Part shown: one piece after another, positions 1-7,907 of the stretch
How the letters are laid out: every line of letters begins with the position of its first letter
How positions within the stretch are numbered: the first letter of the stretch is position 1
Source: B16-G9 sp964400655
GTDB taxonomy: Bacteria > Bacteroidota > Bacteroidia > Bacteroidales > F082
DNA length: 40,736 nucleotides
Assembly (NCBI GenBank): GCA_964400655.1
Contig: CAYNVN010000038.1
Location: forward strand, 1-40,736
Direction of reading: 5' to 3'
Notes under the pieces: model-generated
Databases searched by the model: none
Seen by the model: the letters and a program-made list of their open reading frames with translations, nothing else
Told to the model about the DNA's origin: nothing
Translations under genes and position numbers: made by a program

Positions 1-9
1 AAAAAAAAC

Positions 10-501
10 CTAAGGCAATGCTAACGCTTCGATGGTTTTGATATGTTGCGGGAACTGTTTTAAAAGCCAATCCCTGTTTCCCATTTCAAAATCTTCAAAG
101 TCAAATCCCGGACTAACGGTGCAACCAACAAGGGCGAACAACCCCGTTGGTATTGCTGCAAACCAGCTGCCGGCAGGAATCATAATTTGCGGAAAAGTTT
201 CAAGCCCTAACCTGTGTTTAATCAGTTCTCCTGAAGTATTTATCTCGATTATCTCTAAATCCTGTCCATCATAAAAGTGCCATAACTCATCCGACTTAAT
301 CCGGTGAAACGCCGAAAAATCGCCCCTTTCCAATAAATAATAAATTGAAGTTGATATATTTCGGTTTCCGGTAAATCTTTCGGGCAGGGCCTCTTTTTGT
401 ATTGTTTCTTTTGAACGGTAAACCTCTTTGAACCAGCCGCCTTCGGGATGTGCAGAGAGGTCAAGTTTATCAATCCAATAGCGGGCTGTTCTACTTTGCA
501 T
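10..501 (-). CDS. DUF985 cupin-fold protein
   Basis: A 163-residue protein with the look of the DUF985 (cupin_5) family. This is a small beta-barrel cupin family whose members have no agreed biochemical role; some are annotated as sugar epimerase-like. Visible family marks are the N-terminal HPEGGWFKEVYRS segment, STSIYYLLERGDFSAFHRI, the ELWHFYDG segment and the C-terminal VGCTVSPGFDFEDFEM. There is no signal peptide, so it is probably cytoplasmic. Its ATG lies inside the last codons of the upstream beta-barrel gene (11-base overlap), so the two are probably co-transcribed and translationally coupled. Family assignment is fairly sure; function is unknown. Confidence 0.85.
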   Translation of the reverse strand: MQSRTARYWIDKLDLSAHPEGGWFKEVYRSKETIQKEALPERFTGNRNISTSIYYLLERGDFSAFHRIKSDELWHFYDGQDLEIIEINTSGELIKHRLGLETFPQIMIPAGSWFAAIPTGLFALVGCTVSPGFDFEDFEMGNRDWLLKQFPQHIKTIEALALP

Positions 502-1186
502 TTTTACTTTCTTTTAAATTGGACAGGCTCTTTTCTTCGTTAAACACCCATATCACCCTGAACGTAATCATACTGTTTCGCTGGTTCATATCCTGTTTTT
601 CGCCGCCAATGGTTTCCAGCAGTTCGTCTTCGGTTCCCGACCAAATAGAATTAAGCGAATAAGCATAACGGATATTTAATTTGAGTTGCTTGTACAATTT
701 AAACCGGAAATCGGCTATCCAGTCGAAATTATTAACAGCATAATAACCGTCGTTAATACTGTTACTCAATGTTCTGCCGTTAACCACCCATTTTGCGCTA
801 ACCAATCGCGAATAAGATACTCCGGTACCAAAAGTATATTTTCCTTTATCGGTGTATTGAATTAAAAGAGGTATCTCGGCATAGTTTAAACGGGTCAGAT
901 ACATGGGTTGGGCGCTGTCCACATCGCCGTATCTTTTAAATGCACCTTTTTGAGTAAATAAAATTTCGAAACTGGTTGAAAAATTATGGCCCAGCGGAAT
1001 GATGGCTCCCAGTCCGATGTTAACACCCGGTTTGTTGAATTTAAACATTCCGTTATTTACCCTGTCGCCTTCCACCTTACTGAAATTGAACCCTCCGATC
1101 AATTCACCCTGAATTATCTGAGCTTGTACCGATGAACCGGAAAGAGCAATCAAAACCCAAAGCAGAAAGAAAACTTTTACACGCAT
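491..1186 (-). CDS. outer-membrane beta-barrel protein (PorT-like)
   Basis: About 231 residues. The N-terminus (MRVKVFFLLWVLIALSGSSV, then QAQ) is a clean Sec signal peptide with likely cleavage after Ala22. The rest alternates short amphipathic strands ending in aromatic residues and closes with ITFRVIWVF, as in small PorT/OmpA-like beta-barrels of Bacteroidota. An ATG 27 bases upstream (1213) is open in frame, but a -7 promoter box (TACTTTTG, minus strand, 1211-1218) overlaps it, and the signal peptide fits 1186 better. No ligand or export role can be read from the sequence. The DUF985 gene overlaps its 3' end. Confidence 0.75.
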   Translation of the reverse strand: MRVKVFFLLWVLIALSGSSVQAQIIQGELIGGFNFSKVEGDRVNNGMFKFNKPGVNIGLGAIIPLGHNFSTSFEILFTQKGAFKRYGDVDSAQPMYLTRLNYAEIPLLIQYTDKGKYTFGTGVSYSRLVSAKWVVNGRTLSNSINDGYYAVNNFDWIADFRFKLYKQLKLNIRYAYSLNSIWSGTEDELLETIGGEKQDMNQRNSMITFRVIWVFNEEKSLSNLKESKNAK

Positions 1187-1210
1187 AACCTCAATTTTAC
1201 CTCGATAACG

Positions 1211-1218
1211 CAAAAGTA
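1211..1218 (-). promoter_or_regulatory. -7 box upstream of the beta-barrel gene
   Basis: On the minus strand this reads TACTTTTG, matching the Bacteroidota housekeeping -7 consensus TAnnTTTG. Transcription would start about 20 bases before the ATG at 1186. No clear TTTG -33 element is present at the usual distance, so this rests on the -7 box alone. Confidence 0.45.
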
Positions 1219-1361
1219 GAATAATAATTGTTTTAACATATTTCTTTAAAAGATGACCGAAAAAAACACCCTGACTCCATTTTAACTATTTTCAAGCAGA
1301 TAAAAAGGTTACAAAAATACAATCTGCTTTGACATCCAAACCCGTTAAAAGCGGCCAACAA

Positions 1362-3494
1362 TTATTCTACCCCTCTCAATGTCAATGCAATTCTTTTTCT
1401 CGCCTTATCAATTTCAACTATTTTAACCCTTACCGCCTGATTTAATTTCAGATACTCTCCCGGGTCGCTGACAAATTCATCGGCTATCTGACTTTTATGT
1501 ATCAGTCCGTTTTCTTTTATGCCGACATCAACAAAAGCTCCGAAATTGGTCAGGTTGATAACAATACCGTTCAAAATCATCCCCTCTTTTAAATCATCGA
1601 TGGCACGAATGTTTTTATCAAATTCGAACCGTTCAAACTTTTTACGCGGGTCGCGCCCGGGTTTTTCAAGCTCCTGTAAAATATCATGCAGGGTAGGCAA
1701 ACCCACCTCATCCGACACAAAATCCTGCAAATTGATCTTTTCCTTTACTGATTTATTTCCGATAAGCTGCGACAGCTCCATTTTCAACTTTTGGGCAATC
1801 AGCTCCACCACTTTGTACCGTTCGGGATGCACGGCACTGGCATCAAGCGGGTTGGTACCGTTTTTTATCCTCAAAAATCCGGCTGCCTGCTGGAACGCTT
1901 TTGCACCCAGTCCTTTTACCTCTTTTAAAGCTTCGCGATCTGTAAAATCGCCATGTTTTTTCCGATACTCAACAATCCTTTCGGCCAGTACCGGCCCTAC
2001 CCCCGAAACATAAGTCAACAGCTCTTTGCTTGCCGTATTGAGTTCCACACCCACTGCATTTACACATAACGCTACCGTTGTATTGAGGCTTTCGTGTAAC
2101 AGTTTTTGGTTAACATCATGCTGATATTGTCCCACGCCAATAGACTTCGGGTCTATTTTCACCAGTTCCGACAGAGGGTCCATCAGCCTTCGGCCAATGG
2201 AAACCGCACCGCGCACCGTTACATCATATTCGGGAAACTCTTCACGGGCAGCTGCCGATGCCGAATAAACGGAAGCACCGTTTTCGTTCACCATCACGGC
2301 AATCAAATCCCTGTCGAACCGCATTCTTCTTATCATATCCTCCGTTTCGCGGCCTGCCGTTCCGTTGCCAATGGCAATGGCTTCGATGTTGTAGGCATTT
2401 ACCAGGCTTCCTATCTTTTTCATAGCCTGCGATTTCTCATTTTGAGGCGGATGAGGATAAATGGTTTCGTTATGAACCAGATTCCCGTTTCGGTCGAGGC
2501 AAACCACTTTACACCCCGTACGAAATCCGGGATCGATGGCAAGTACATTTTTTTGACCAAGAGGAGGGGCAAGCAACAGCTGACGTAAATTGTCGGCAAA
2601 CACACGGATGGCTTCCTCATCGGCCTTTTGTTTCAGGTCATTTCGGTATTCCGTTTCGATGGAAGGAAACAACAACCGTTGTACGCTATCTTTTAAAGCC
2701 AGCTCCTTTTGTTCCGATGCTTCACCGTAACCTTTTATAATGAATCGTCTTAGTTTTTCAGTTGCCCGGTCTTTATCGGGATTAATTTTTATTTTCAGGA
2801 TGCCCTCTTTTTCGCCGCGAAACATGGCAAGTATCCGGTGCGATGGAGCCCTGCCCGCCGGTTCGCTCCAGTCGAACCAGGCCTTATATTTTTCACCCTC
2901 CTCCTCTTTTCCTTTGGCAACTTTTGAAATAATTTTTGCCTCTTTTACAAACAGCCCTCTTACAATATTTCTAACCCTGATATTTTCACTTATCCATTCC
3001 GCCATAATATCACGGGTTCCCTGCAAAGCCTCGCCAGCATTTTCAACTCCTTTTGAGGGGTTGATAAAACGGGTTACAACCGAACCCATACCGGTAATAT
3101 TCTCGGAGTAAATCATCTTTGCCAGCGGCTCCAGCCCTTTGGCCTTTGCAATGGTTGCACGGGTTTTCCGTTTGGGTTTAAACGGAAGGTAAATATCTTC
3201 AACCACCGTTATGGTTTCGGCATTCTCCAGTTGTTCCTTAAGTTGAGAGGTAAGAACTCCCTGCTCTTCCATGCTTTTTATAACCGCAGCTTTGCGTTCG
3301 TCGAGCTGATGCAGCTGTTTCAGGAGTTTTTCCAGTTCCAGCAGTTCAAAGTCTTCCAGATTACCTGTTTTTTCCTTTCGATAACGGGCAATAAACGGAA
3401 TGGTGGCTCCTCCATTCATCAGTTCGATGGCATTGGCTATTTGCCACGATTGCCGGTTGAGTGCCCGGGCTATTTTTTCTGCGTACAAATTCAA
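1362..3494 (-). CDS. tex: Tex family RNA-binding transcription accessory protein
   Basis: At 710 residues it is a normal-length Tex protein. In order it shows the N-terminal helical Tex region (ARALNRQSWQIANAIELMNG, IPFIARYRKE), a YqgF/RNase H-like domain from about residue 318 (LAIDPGFRTGCKV), tandem helix-hairpin-helix motifs near 490-560 (SGVGPVLAERI, VKGLGAKAFQQAAGFLRI) and a C-terminal S1 RNA-binding domain from about 630 (GIVINLTNFGAFVDVGI). Tex is the bacterial relative of Spt6 and binds nucleic acids around RNA polymerase; its exact role varies between species. It follows the methyltransferase gene by 27 bases on the same strand, so they probably share a transcript. Confidence 0.96.
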   Translation of the reverse strand: MNLYAEKIARALNRQSWQIANAIELMNGGATIPFIARYRKEKTGNLEDFELLELEKLLKQLHQLDERKAAVIKSMEEQGVLTSQLKEQLENAETITVVEDIYLPFKPKRKTRATIAKAKGLEPLAKMIYSENITGMGSVVTRFINPSKGVENAGEALQGTRDIMAEWISENIRVRNIVRGLFVKEAKIISKVAKGKEEEGEKYKAWFDWSEPAGRAPSHRILAMFRGEKEGILKIKINPDKDRATEKLRRFIIKGYGEASEQKELALKDSVQRLLFPSIETEYRNDLKQKADEEAIRVFADNLRQLLLAPPLGQKNVLAIDPGFRTGCKVVCLDRNGNLVHNETIYPHPPQNEKSQAMKKIGSLVNAYNIEAIAIGNGTAGRETEDMIRRMRFDRDLIAVMVNENGASVYSASAAAREEFPEYDVTVRGAVSIGRRLMDPLSELVKIDPKSIGVGQYQHDVNQKLLHESLNTTVALCVNAVGVELNTASKELLTYVSGVGPVLAERIVEYRKKHGDFTDREALKEVKGLGAKAFQQAAGFLRIKNGTNPLDASAVHPERYKVVELIAQKLKMELSQLIGNKSVKEKINLQDFVSDEVGLPTLHDILQELEKPGRDPRKKFERFEFDKNIRAIDDLKEGMILNGIVINLTNFGAFVDVGIKENGLIHKSQIADEFVSDPGEYLKLNQAVRVKIVEIDKARKRIALTLRGVE

Positions 3495-3521
3495 AGTTTT
3501 ATAATTTCAGATTTTAAATCA

Positions 3522-4247
3522 CTATCTCCCGTACCGGTAAAATTTTTCAAGCTTAATTCGTAATAATTTCCTTTTTACTTTTTCCACAAAGTTTCTTTTT
3601 CCGGCCGGTTTTTCTTCGGTAAAAGGTTGTTTCTTTTTGATGACATAAAAAATATATTCGTCTTCAACCCAGATACCGTATTTTTCGTAAAATTTCATAT
3701 CAAGACCACAATCGGAAAGCGTTTTATAAAGCCGGTCGTGATAAACCGGCTGGTCGATGATCTGTAACACTTCAGGATTGTGTTTGCGGTCGTATTCAAT
3801 ATAATCGGGATTTGGAATGTTGATGATAAGCTGTGTATTATCATCCATATACGATGAAATATTATTAAAAAGCTCTGCATGCCGCTCAACGGGAATATGT
3901 TCAATAACATCCAACAACGTAACAAAATCTATTTTGGTAAGCAGGGGTTTGTACTCCACCACATCGGCAGTATGGTGAGAAACATTGGGCTTGTTGTGAT
4001 ACCTTTTGGCAAACTCAACAGAGCGGTTGCTGATATCCACCGACTCAACGGTTCCGCCGGTAACGGTTTTTGAAATCAAAAAAGTCATGGCACCTATGCC
4101 GCATCCCAGTTCCAGCACATTGGAATCGGATTTTAACCCCAGCTTTTGCAATCTTTTATAAAGAAACCATAAGCGCTCGTTAATGCCCGTGTTTTGCTGT
4201 GATGTTTTAAAATCGTTGTAAAAATCAACTACCTGTTTTTTTTCCAT
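3522..4247 (-). CDS. class I SAM-dependent methyltransferase
   Basis: 241 residues with a Rossmann-type methyltransferase core: motif I NVLELGCGIG at about 44-52, an acidic SAM-binding VESVDIS strand end, and the VTLLDVIEHIP motif typical of the UbiG/Coq3-like methyltransferase_11/23 group. The C-terminal third is unlike the common small-molecule enzymes and ends in a very basic tail (KVKRKLLRIKLEKFYRYGR), perhaps for contact with membrane or nucleic acid. The substrate cannot be deduced. It lies upstream of tex as the likely first gene of a two-gene unit. Confidence 0.85.
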   Translation of the reverse strand: MEKKQVVDFYNDFKTSQQNTGINERLWFLYKRLQKLGLKSDSNVLELGCGIGAMTFLISKTVTGGTVESVDISNRSVEFAKRYHNKPNVSHHTADVVEYKPLLTKIDFVTLLDVIEHIPVERHAELFNNISSYMDDNTQLIINIPNPDYIEYDRKHNPEVLQIIDQPVYHDRLYKTLSDCGLDMKFYEKYGIWVEDEYIFYVIKKKQPFTEEKPAGKRNFVEKVKRKLLRIKLEKFYRYGR

Positions 4248-4274
4248 TTATTTTTAGGATTCTTTTCAGAGCGG

Positions 4275-4303
4275 CAAAAATACCGGTTAGCAAAATTAGC
4301 AAA
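4275..4303 (-). promoter_or_regulatory. promoter for the methyltransferase-tex unit
   Basis: The minus strand carries TATTTTTG (4275-4282), a perfect -7 box, about 28 bases before the ATG at 4247. A TTTG sits at 4300-4303, 17 bases upstream of it. That spacing is slightly shorter than the usual 19-21, so the -33 assignment is tentative. Confidence 0.5.
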
Positions 4304-4390
4304 ATTGCTCCATGAGGTTGTGCCCGCCATAAAAAAACCGAAACAGCCAACTATTTTTATCCGTAATGCGAACAGGATTGTAATAGTTTG

Positions 4391-4398
4391 TATTTTTG
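4391..4398 (+). promoter_or_regulatory. -7 box upstream of the ADP-dependent kinase
   Basis: TATTTTTG matches TAnnTTTG and would give a leader of about 45 bases before the ATG at 4448. No matching -33 TTTG is found at the right distance. Confidence 0.45.
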
Positions 4399-4447
4399 TT
4401 TGATGCGGGTCAGGATTATTTGAACATGATTTTAAAAGTAGATTAAG

Positions 4448-5881
4448 ATGGATTATTCAGATTTAAAAAACAGATGGTTTGAGCATTATCGAACTTCGGA
4501 AGAGCAGTTAACAAAAATGAGGGATGTAAAAGGGTTAATAAGCGCCTTTAACGCCAACATAGATGCCGTTATAAAAATTCAGGGCAAAACCATTGAAGAG
4601 ATAATCAGCAACCATAAAATAAACACCCACGAGCTGTTGAGTGACGGTAAAACCGTAATAAATTCGAATACCGATGCCATTAGAGGACTGGTAAAATGTT
4701 TTAAAGGAGGAATTGCCGAAGAGTGGCTGATCGAAAATGTTGATGTTTTTTACTGGCTGGATAAAACCATAGGTTACGACAAAATGCAAATGGGAGGTCA
4801 GGGAGGCATAGTGGCCAATGTAATGGCTGTTTGCGGTGTAAATCCGGTATATGTTCACACAGCCTCTTCACCAAAAGAGCAATCGGAACTCTTTTTAAAC
4901 CTTCCGAACCTTCAAAATGTGGACGAATCAGGTGTTTTAAAAAAGGCACACGATATTTCACGAAGCAACGATATTCCGCTTATCCACTGGATTATTGAAT
5001 TTAACAAAGGTGATACAATAAATATTGCAGGGCAAAAATTCACCTGTCCGAAATCAAACCGTTTTATTGCAACCTACGACCCGCTAAACTTTAAACTGGC
5101 CATCGACGACTCTTTTAGCAAAAAAATGAGCAATCCTGAAACCGGCTATGAATACATTATTTTATCGGGCTACCAGATGCTAAAACAAAGTTTACCCGAC
5201 GGAAGCCCGGGAACCGACAGGATTGAAGCGTCAAAAAAAATAATTTCAAAATGGCGAAAAAACAATCCGGATGTTATCCTCCATTTGGAAATTGCTTCAA
5301 CACAGGATAAAACAATAAGAAAATATTTGATTGACCACCTTGCCCGCGAAGTTGACAGCATCGGTTTTAACGAACGCGAACTGATCGATATTCTTGAAGT
5401 AATCGGCGAAGAACAGTTAGCTGCCGTGTGCGAAGAAGAAACAAACAGCAGCAACCTTTTCAAAGGGATGTTAAAAATATTTGACTATGTAAATTGTCCG
5501 CGAATGCAACTTCATATGTTCGGACTCTATATAACACTCCAAAAACCGGGCTTTAAAATAACACCGCTGCAAAACCGAAAAGGGATGCAACTGGCGGCCA
5601 ATGTTGCAGCAAGCAAAGCAGGCACGGGTGCCATCAACACCAAAGAGGTATTGCTGTGGTCGAAAAATCAAAAAGTATCGGACACAGGCCTCAATGAATT
5701 GCAGGATTTATCTGCAACCGTTAACCGGCTCTTCGGCTCAAATAACCTGATGGAAGAGGGAATGTTTTCAAACAATCAAATGGAAATTATTGCCGTACCA
5801 ACCATCATCATCGACAATCCGGTAACCCTGGTTGGCATGGGCGACACCATTTCATCCGTTTCGCTTGTTGGTGCACGGTAA
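4448..5881 (+). CDS. ADP-dependent glucokinase/phosphofructokinase family protein
   Basis: A 477-residue ribokinase-fold protein of the ADP_PFK_GK family, which phosphorylates glucose or fructose-6-phosphate using ADP rather than ATP. Seen in the sequence: the substrate-side FNANIDAV motif (34-41), a glycine-rich GGQGG at 116-120, the metal-associated HxE motif (H279, E281), the NERE motif (N308, E309) and the catalytic GxGD (GMGD, 463-466; Asp466 is the predicted base). Family length is usually 450-500. The family is best known from hyperthermophilic archaea and animals, so a Bacteroidota copy is unusual. Glucose versus fructose-6-phosphate specificity cannot be decided here. It appears to be a single-gene unit, divergent from the methyltransferase. 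Confidence 0.85.
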   Translation: MDYSDLKNRWFEHYRTSEEQLTKMRDVKGLISAFNANIDAVIKIQGKTIEEIISNHKINTHELLSDGKTVINSNTDAIRGLVKCFKGGIAEEWLIENVDVFYWLDKTIGYDKMQMGGQGGIVANVMAVCGVNPVYVHTASSPKEQSELFLNLPNLQNVDESGVLKKAHDISRSNDIPLIHWIIEFNKGDTINIAGQKFTCPKSNRFIATYDPLNFKLAIDDSFSKKMSNPETGYEYIILSGYQMLKQSLPDGSPGTDRIEASKKIISKWRKNNPDVILHLEIASTQDKTIRKYLIDHLAREVDSIGFNERELIDILEVIGEEQLAAVCEEETNSSNLFKGMLKIFDYVNCPRMQLHMFGLYITLQKPGFKITPLQNRKGMQLAANVAASKAGTGAINTKEVLLWSKNQKVSDTGLNELQDLSATVNRLFGSNNLMEEGMFSNNQMEIIAVPTIIIDNPVTLVGMGDTISSVSLVGAR

Positions 5882-6002
5882 AAAACAACTGATAACTTTA
5901 TCACATAAATTACCCGGTTTAGGATTTGATTGGGTATTTATTTAGAATTTTAACAGCATTTCTTAAAAAACAACCTCCGTCTGGTATGTTCAGAAAAAAT
6001 AT

Positions 6003-6010
6003 TATCTTTG
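6003..6010 (+). promoter_or_regulatory. -7 box of the rpsU promoter
   Basis: TATCTTTG followed by CACCC is a textbook Bacteroidota -7 element, about 49 bases before the rpsU ATG. The -33 region is poorly conserved, with no TTTG at 19-21 bases upstream. Confidence 0.65.
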
Positions 6011-6058
6011 CACCCGATTTTATTTTTTAACCATTTTAAAAAAAGGTAGGTATTTAAC

Positions 6059-6253
6059 ATGATTATTATTCCTGTTAAAGAAGGCGAAAACATTGACCGT
6101 GCTTTAAAAAGGTATAAACGTAAGTTTGAAAAAACCGGTAACATGCGTGAGCTTCGTGAACGTCAGCGTTTCACAAAACCAAGCATCAAACGCCGCGAAC
6201 AAAAACTTAAAGCGATTTATATCCAACAGCTGCGTCAGGCCGAACAAGGCTAA
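6059..6253 (+). CDS. rpsU: 30S ribosomal protein S21
   Basis: 64 residues starting MIIIPVKEGENIDRALKRYK, with the FEKTGNMRELRERQRFTKPS core and a basic C-terminus, as in S21. In Bacteroidota S21 sits by the 3' end of 16S rRNA and is linked to hiding the anti-Shine-Dalgarno sequence. It heads the conserved rpsU-xerC-hpf order and is followed by its own strong terminator, so it is probably transcribed largely as a single gene. Confidence 0.97.
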   Translation: MIIIPVKEGENIDRALKRYKRKFEKTGNMRELRERQRFTKPSIKRREQKLKAIYIQQLRQAEQG

Positions 6254-6294
6254 GTGTTAGCGCCTTAACAAAAATTAAGGATTTAATCACCTTT

Positions 6295-6350
6295 GAAACT
6301 TTGAATCAGTTACGTTTTATCGTATATTTGATTCAAAGTTTCTTTTTTTT
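6295..6350 (+). terminator. rpsU terminator, with the next promoter inside it
   Basis: A perfect 14-bp inverted repeat, GAAACTTTGAATCA (6295-6308) and TGATTCAAAGTTTC (6329-6342), with a 20-base loop, followed by eight T residues. This is a strong intrinsic terminator 42 bases after the rpsU stop codon. The promoter of the downstream recombinase gene lies within it. Confidence 0.9.
6300..6330 (+). promoter_or_regulatory. promoter of the xerC-hpf unit
   Basis: TTTG (6300-6303), a 19-base spacer and TATATTTG (6323-6330) match the Bacteroidota housekeeping promoter consensus exactly. The start site is predicted at about 6334-6338, leaving a leader near 22 bases before the ATG at 6359. The -33 element lies in the 5' arm of the rpsU terminator, and the -7 element spans the end of its loop and the first bases of the 3' arm. 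Confidence 0.75.
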
Positions 6351-6358
6351 AAAGGTTA

Positions 6359-7255
6359 ATGAATATTAAGGATTTCCTTCAACATATATCAATCGGGAAG
6401 CACTATTCTCAACACACTGTTACAGCCTACAAAAATGATTTGAATTCATTTTTCGATTTTGTACGGGAAACATTTGAAATTAGCGATGTCAAACAGATCA
6501 ATCGCGACATTATCCGTTCATGGATAGTAGAACTTATCGAAGCCGGTAAATCAAACGCAACCATCAACCGTAAATTAAGCTCACTGAAATCCTATTTCAA
6601 TTTTCTGCTTAAAAAAGGAGTGATAAAATCAAATCCCGTAAAAAATATTAACTCGTTAAAAACACCATCCCGTTTACCCGCTTTTATAACAAAGCAAAAA
6701 ATGGAATTGTTTTACGCACAAACCGGCAAATCCGACAATTTCTCATCACTCAGAGACTTTTTGGTTATCGACCTGTTATATACAACCGGAATGCGGTTAA
6801 CAGAAATCATAAACTTACGTATCAACAATATTAATTTAAACGAGAACACCTTAAAAGTGCTGGGAAAACGCAATAAAGAGAGGATTATTCCGTTTTCAGA
6901 AAGAGAGAAAGAATATATAATAAGGTATAAGGATATGAGAAAAGCTGCTTTTGAAACCGATAATCCTTATTTAATAGTAACCGACAAAGGCAACAAAACC
7001 TATCCTAAATTTATTTACAGAATCGTTGAAAAAAATCTTTCCGGGCTTACACAATCCAAAAAAAGCCCACATATCCTGCGTCACACTTTTGCGACGCACA
7101 TGCTCAATGAAGGAGCCGATTTAAACACCATCAAAGAGATACTTGGCCATGCTAACCTTTCGGCTACCCAGGTTTACACCCACAACACCATTGAGCAACT
7201 AAAATCAATTTATAACCACGCGCACCCGAGAGCGCGAATTAAAAAGGAGGTTTAA
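6359..7255 (+). CDS. xerC: tyrosine recombinase XerC/XerD family
   Basis: 298 residues, the usual Xer length. An N-terminal SAM-like core-binding domain (about 1-90) is followed by the catalytic domain with all six expected residues: R146 (GMRLTE), K170, H238 and R241 (HILRHTF), H264 (LGHANLS) and the nucleophile Y273 (QVYTH). Xer recombinases resolve chromosome dimers at dif. Bacteroidota genomes often carry several family members, so XerC or XerD identity is uncertain, but the site between rpsU and hpf is the usual housekeeping position. A Shine-Dalgarno for the next gene (AGGAGG) is embedded in its last codons. Confidence 0.93.
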   Translation: MNIKDFLQHISIGKHYSQHTVTAYKNDLNSFFDFVRETFEISDVKQINRDIIRSWIVELIEAGKSNATINRKLSSLKSYFNFLLKKGVIKSNPVKNINSLKTPSRLPAFITKQKMELFYAQTGKSDNFSSLRDFLVIDLLYTTGMRLTEIINLRINNINLNENTLKVLGKRNKERIIPFSEREKEYIIRYKDMRKAAFETDNPYLIVTDKGNKTYPKFIYRIVEKNLSGLTQSKKSPHILRHTFATHMLNEGADLNTIKEILGHANLSATQVYTHNTIEQLKSIYNHAHPRARIKKEV

Positions 7256-7256
7256 T

Positions 7257-7553
7257 ATGAAAGTAAACATCACTTCGGTACATTTTAAAACCGACAAGAA
7301 GTTGGAAGACTTTATTGAAAGAAAAGTTAATAAGCTCTCCAACACGTATGATGGAGTATTGGGTACGGAAGTAACCTTAAAAGTTGAAAATGCCGAAACA
7401 AGAGAAAACAAAATTGCAGAGATCAAAGTAAGCATCAGGGGCCAGCATTTGTTTGCCAAGAAACAAAGCAAGACCTTTGAAGAGGCTACAGACACTGCTG
7501 TTGAGGCACTTAGACGACAACTTACCAAACACAAAGAAATGCTAAAAAAATAA
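7257..7553 (+). CDS. hpf: short-form ribosome hibernation promoting factor
   Basis: 98 residues of the HPF/RaiA (YfiA) family, with a beta-alpha-beta-beta-beta-alpha pattern: MKVNITSVHFKTDKKLEDFI, then LKVENAETRENKIAEIKVSI and a terminal helix ending AVEALRRQLTKHKEMLKK. It lacks the extra C-terminal dimerisation domain of long HPF. Such proteins bind the decoding centre of idle ribosomes. Its ATG follows the xerC stop after a single base and has a strong AAGGAGG ribosome-binding site inside xerC, so the pair is translationally coupled. The unit ends at the hairpin at 7607-7641. Confidence 0.95.
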   Translation: MKVNITSVHFKTDKKLEDFIERKVNKLSNTYDGVLGTEVTLKVENAETRENKIAEIKVSIRGQHLFAKKQSKTFEEATDTAVEALRRQLTKHKEMLKK

Positions 7554-7575
7554 ATAAACTTTTTTCTGTTTTTTG

Positions 7576-7607
7576 TTTGGTTATTTAAGCTAAACTATAT
7601 ATTTTTG
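7576..7607 (+). promoter_or_regulatory. promoter of the tRNA-tuf unit
   Basis: TTTG (7576-7579), 20 bases, then TATTTTTG (7600-7607) is a full consensus Bacteroidota promoter. The start site would fall at about 7611-7615, roughly 90 bases before the first tRNA. It overlaps the 5' arm of the terminator-like hairpin behind hpf. Confidence 0.75.
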
Positions 7608-7641
7608 CAGACCTTTTTACGGAGAGGTCTGCTTCTTTTTT
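7607..7641 (+). terminator. hpf terminator overlapping the tRNA-tuf promoter
   Basis: GCAGACCT (7607-7614) pairs perfectly with AGGTCTGC (7625-7632) around a 10-base loop, followed by TTCTTTTTT. This should end transcripts entering from hpf. RNA started at the promoter at 7576-7607 would lack most of the 5' arm and so escape it. Confidence 0.7.
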
Positions 7642-7702
7642 AAAAGAGGCTTGTTCTTTAAAGAAATTGTCAACAAAGGCAGGTTCTGAGTAAGGCAGAA
7701 AT

Positions 7703-7775
7703 GCCAACATAGCTCAGTTGGTAGAGCAGCTGATTTGTAATCAGCCGGTCGGGGGTTCGAGTCCCTCTGTTGGCT
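7703..7775 (+). tRNA. trnT: tRNA-Thr (anticodon UGU)
   Basis: A 73-base cloverleaf. Acceptor GCCAACA pairs with TGTTGGC; the anticodon stem is GCTGA/TCAGC with loop TTTGTAA, giving anticodon TGT; the T loop is GGTTCGAGTCC. The discriminator is T and CCA is not encoded. It is first in a cluster of four tRNAs before tuf. Confidence 0.97.
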
Positions 7776-7800
7776 CAGTTCATAAAAATATTGAAATCCC

Positions 7801-7882
7801 GGGGGGATACCGAAGCGGTCAAACGGGGCAGACTGTAAATCTGTTGGCTCAGCCTTCGGAGGTTCGAATCCTCCTCCCCCCA
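7801..7882 (+). tRNA. trnY: tRNA-Tyr (anticodon GUA)
   Basis: An 82-base class II tRNA with a long variable arm. Acceptor GGGGGGA pairs with TCCCCCC; the anticodon loop is CTGTAAA (GTA) on stem GCAGA/TCTGT; the T loop is GGTTCGAATCC. The discriminator is A. No CCA is encoded (CAC follows). Confidence 0.96.
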
Positions 7883-7907
7883 CACCTATATAACCAGGGT
7901 TAAGTTA

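Noticed and set aside
2106..2588. 160-codon plus-strand open frame
   Set aside because: Antisense to the conserved catalytic part of tex; no recognisable domain.
6359..7255. Integrase of a mobile element at the tRNA cluster
   Set aside because: No attachment-site duplications or cargo are seen, and rpsU-xerC-hpf is a housekeeping gene order in Bacteroidota.
7718..7903. Short open frames over the tRNA cluster on both strands
   Set aside because: They are translations of tRNA sequence (for example GSSPS and VRILLPP from T arms) and not proteins.
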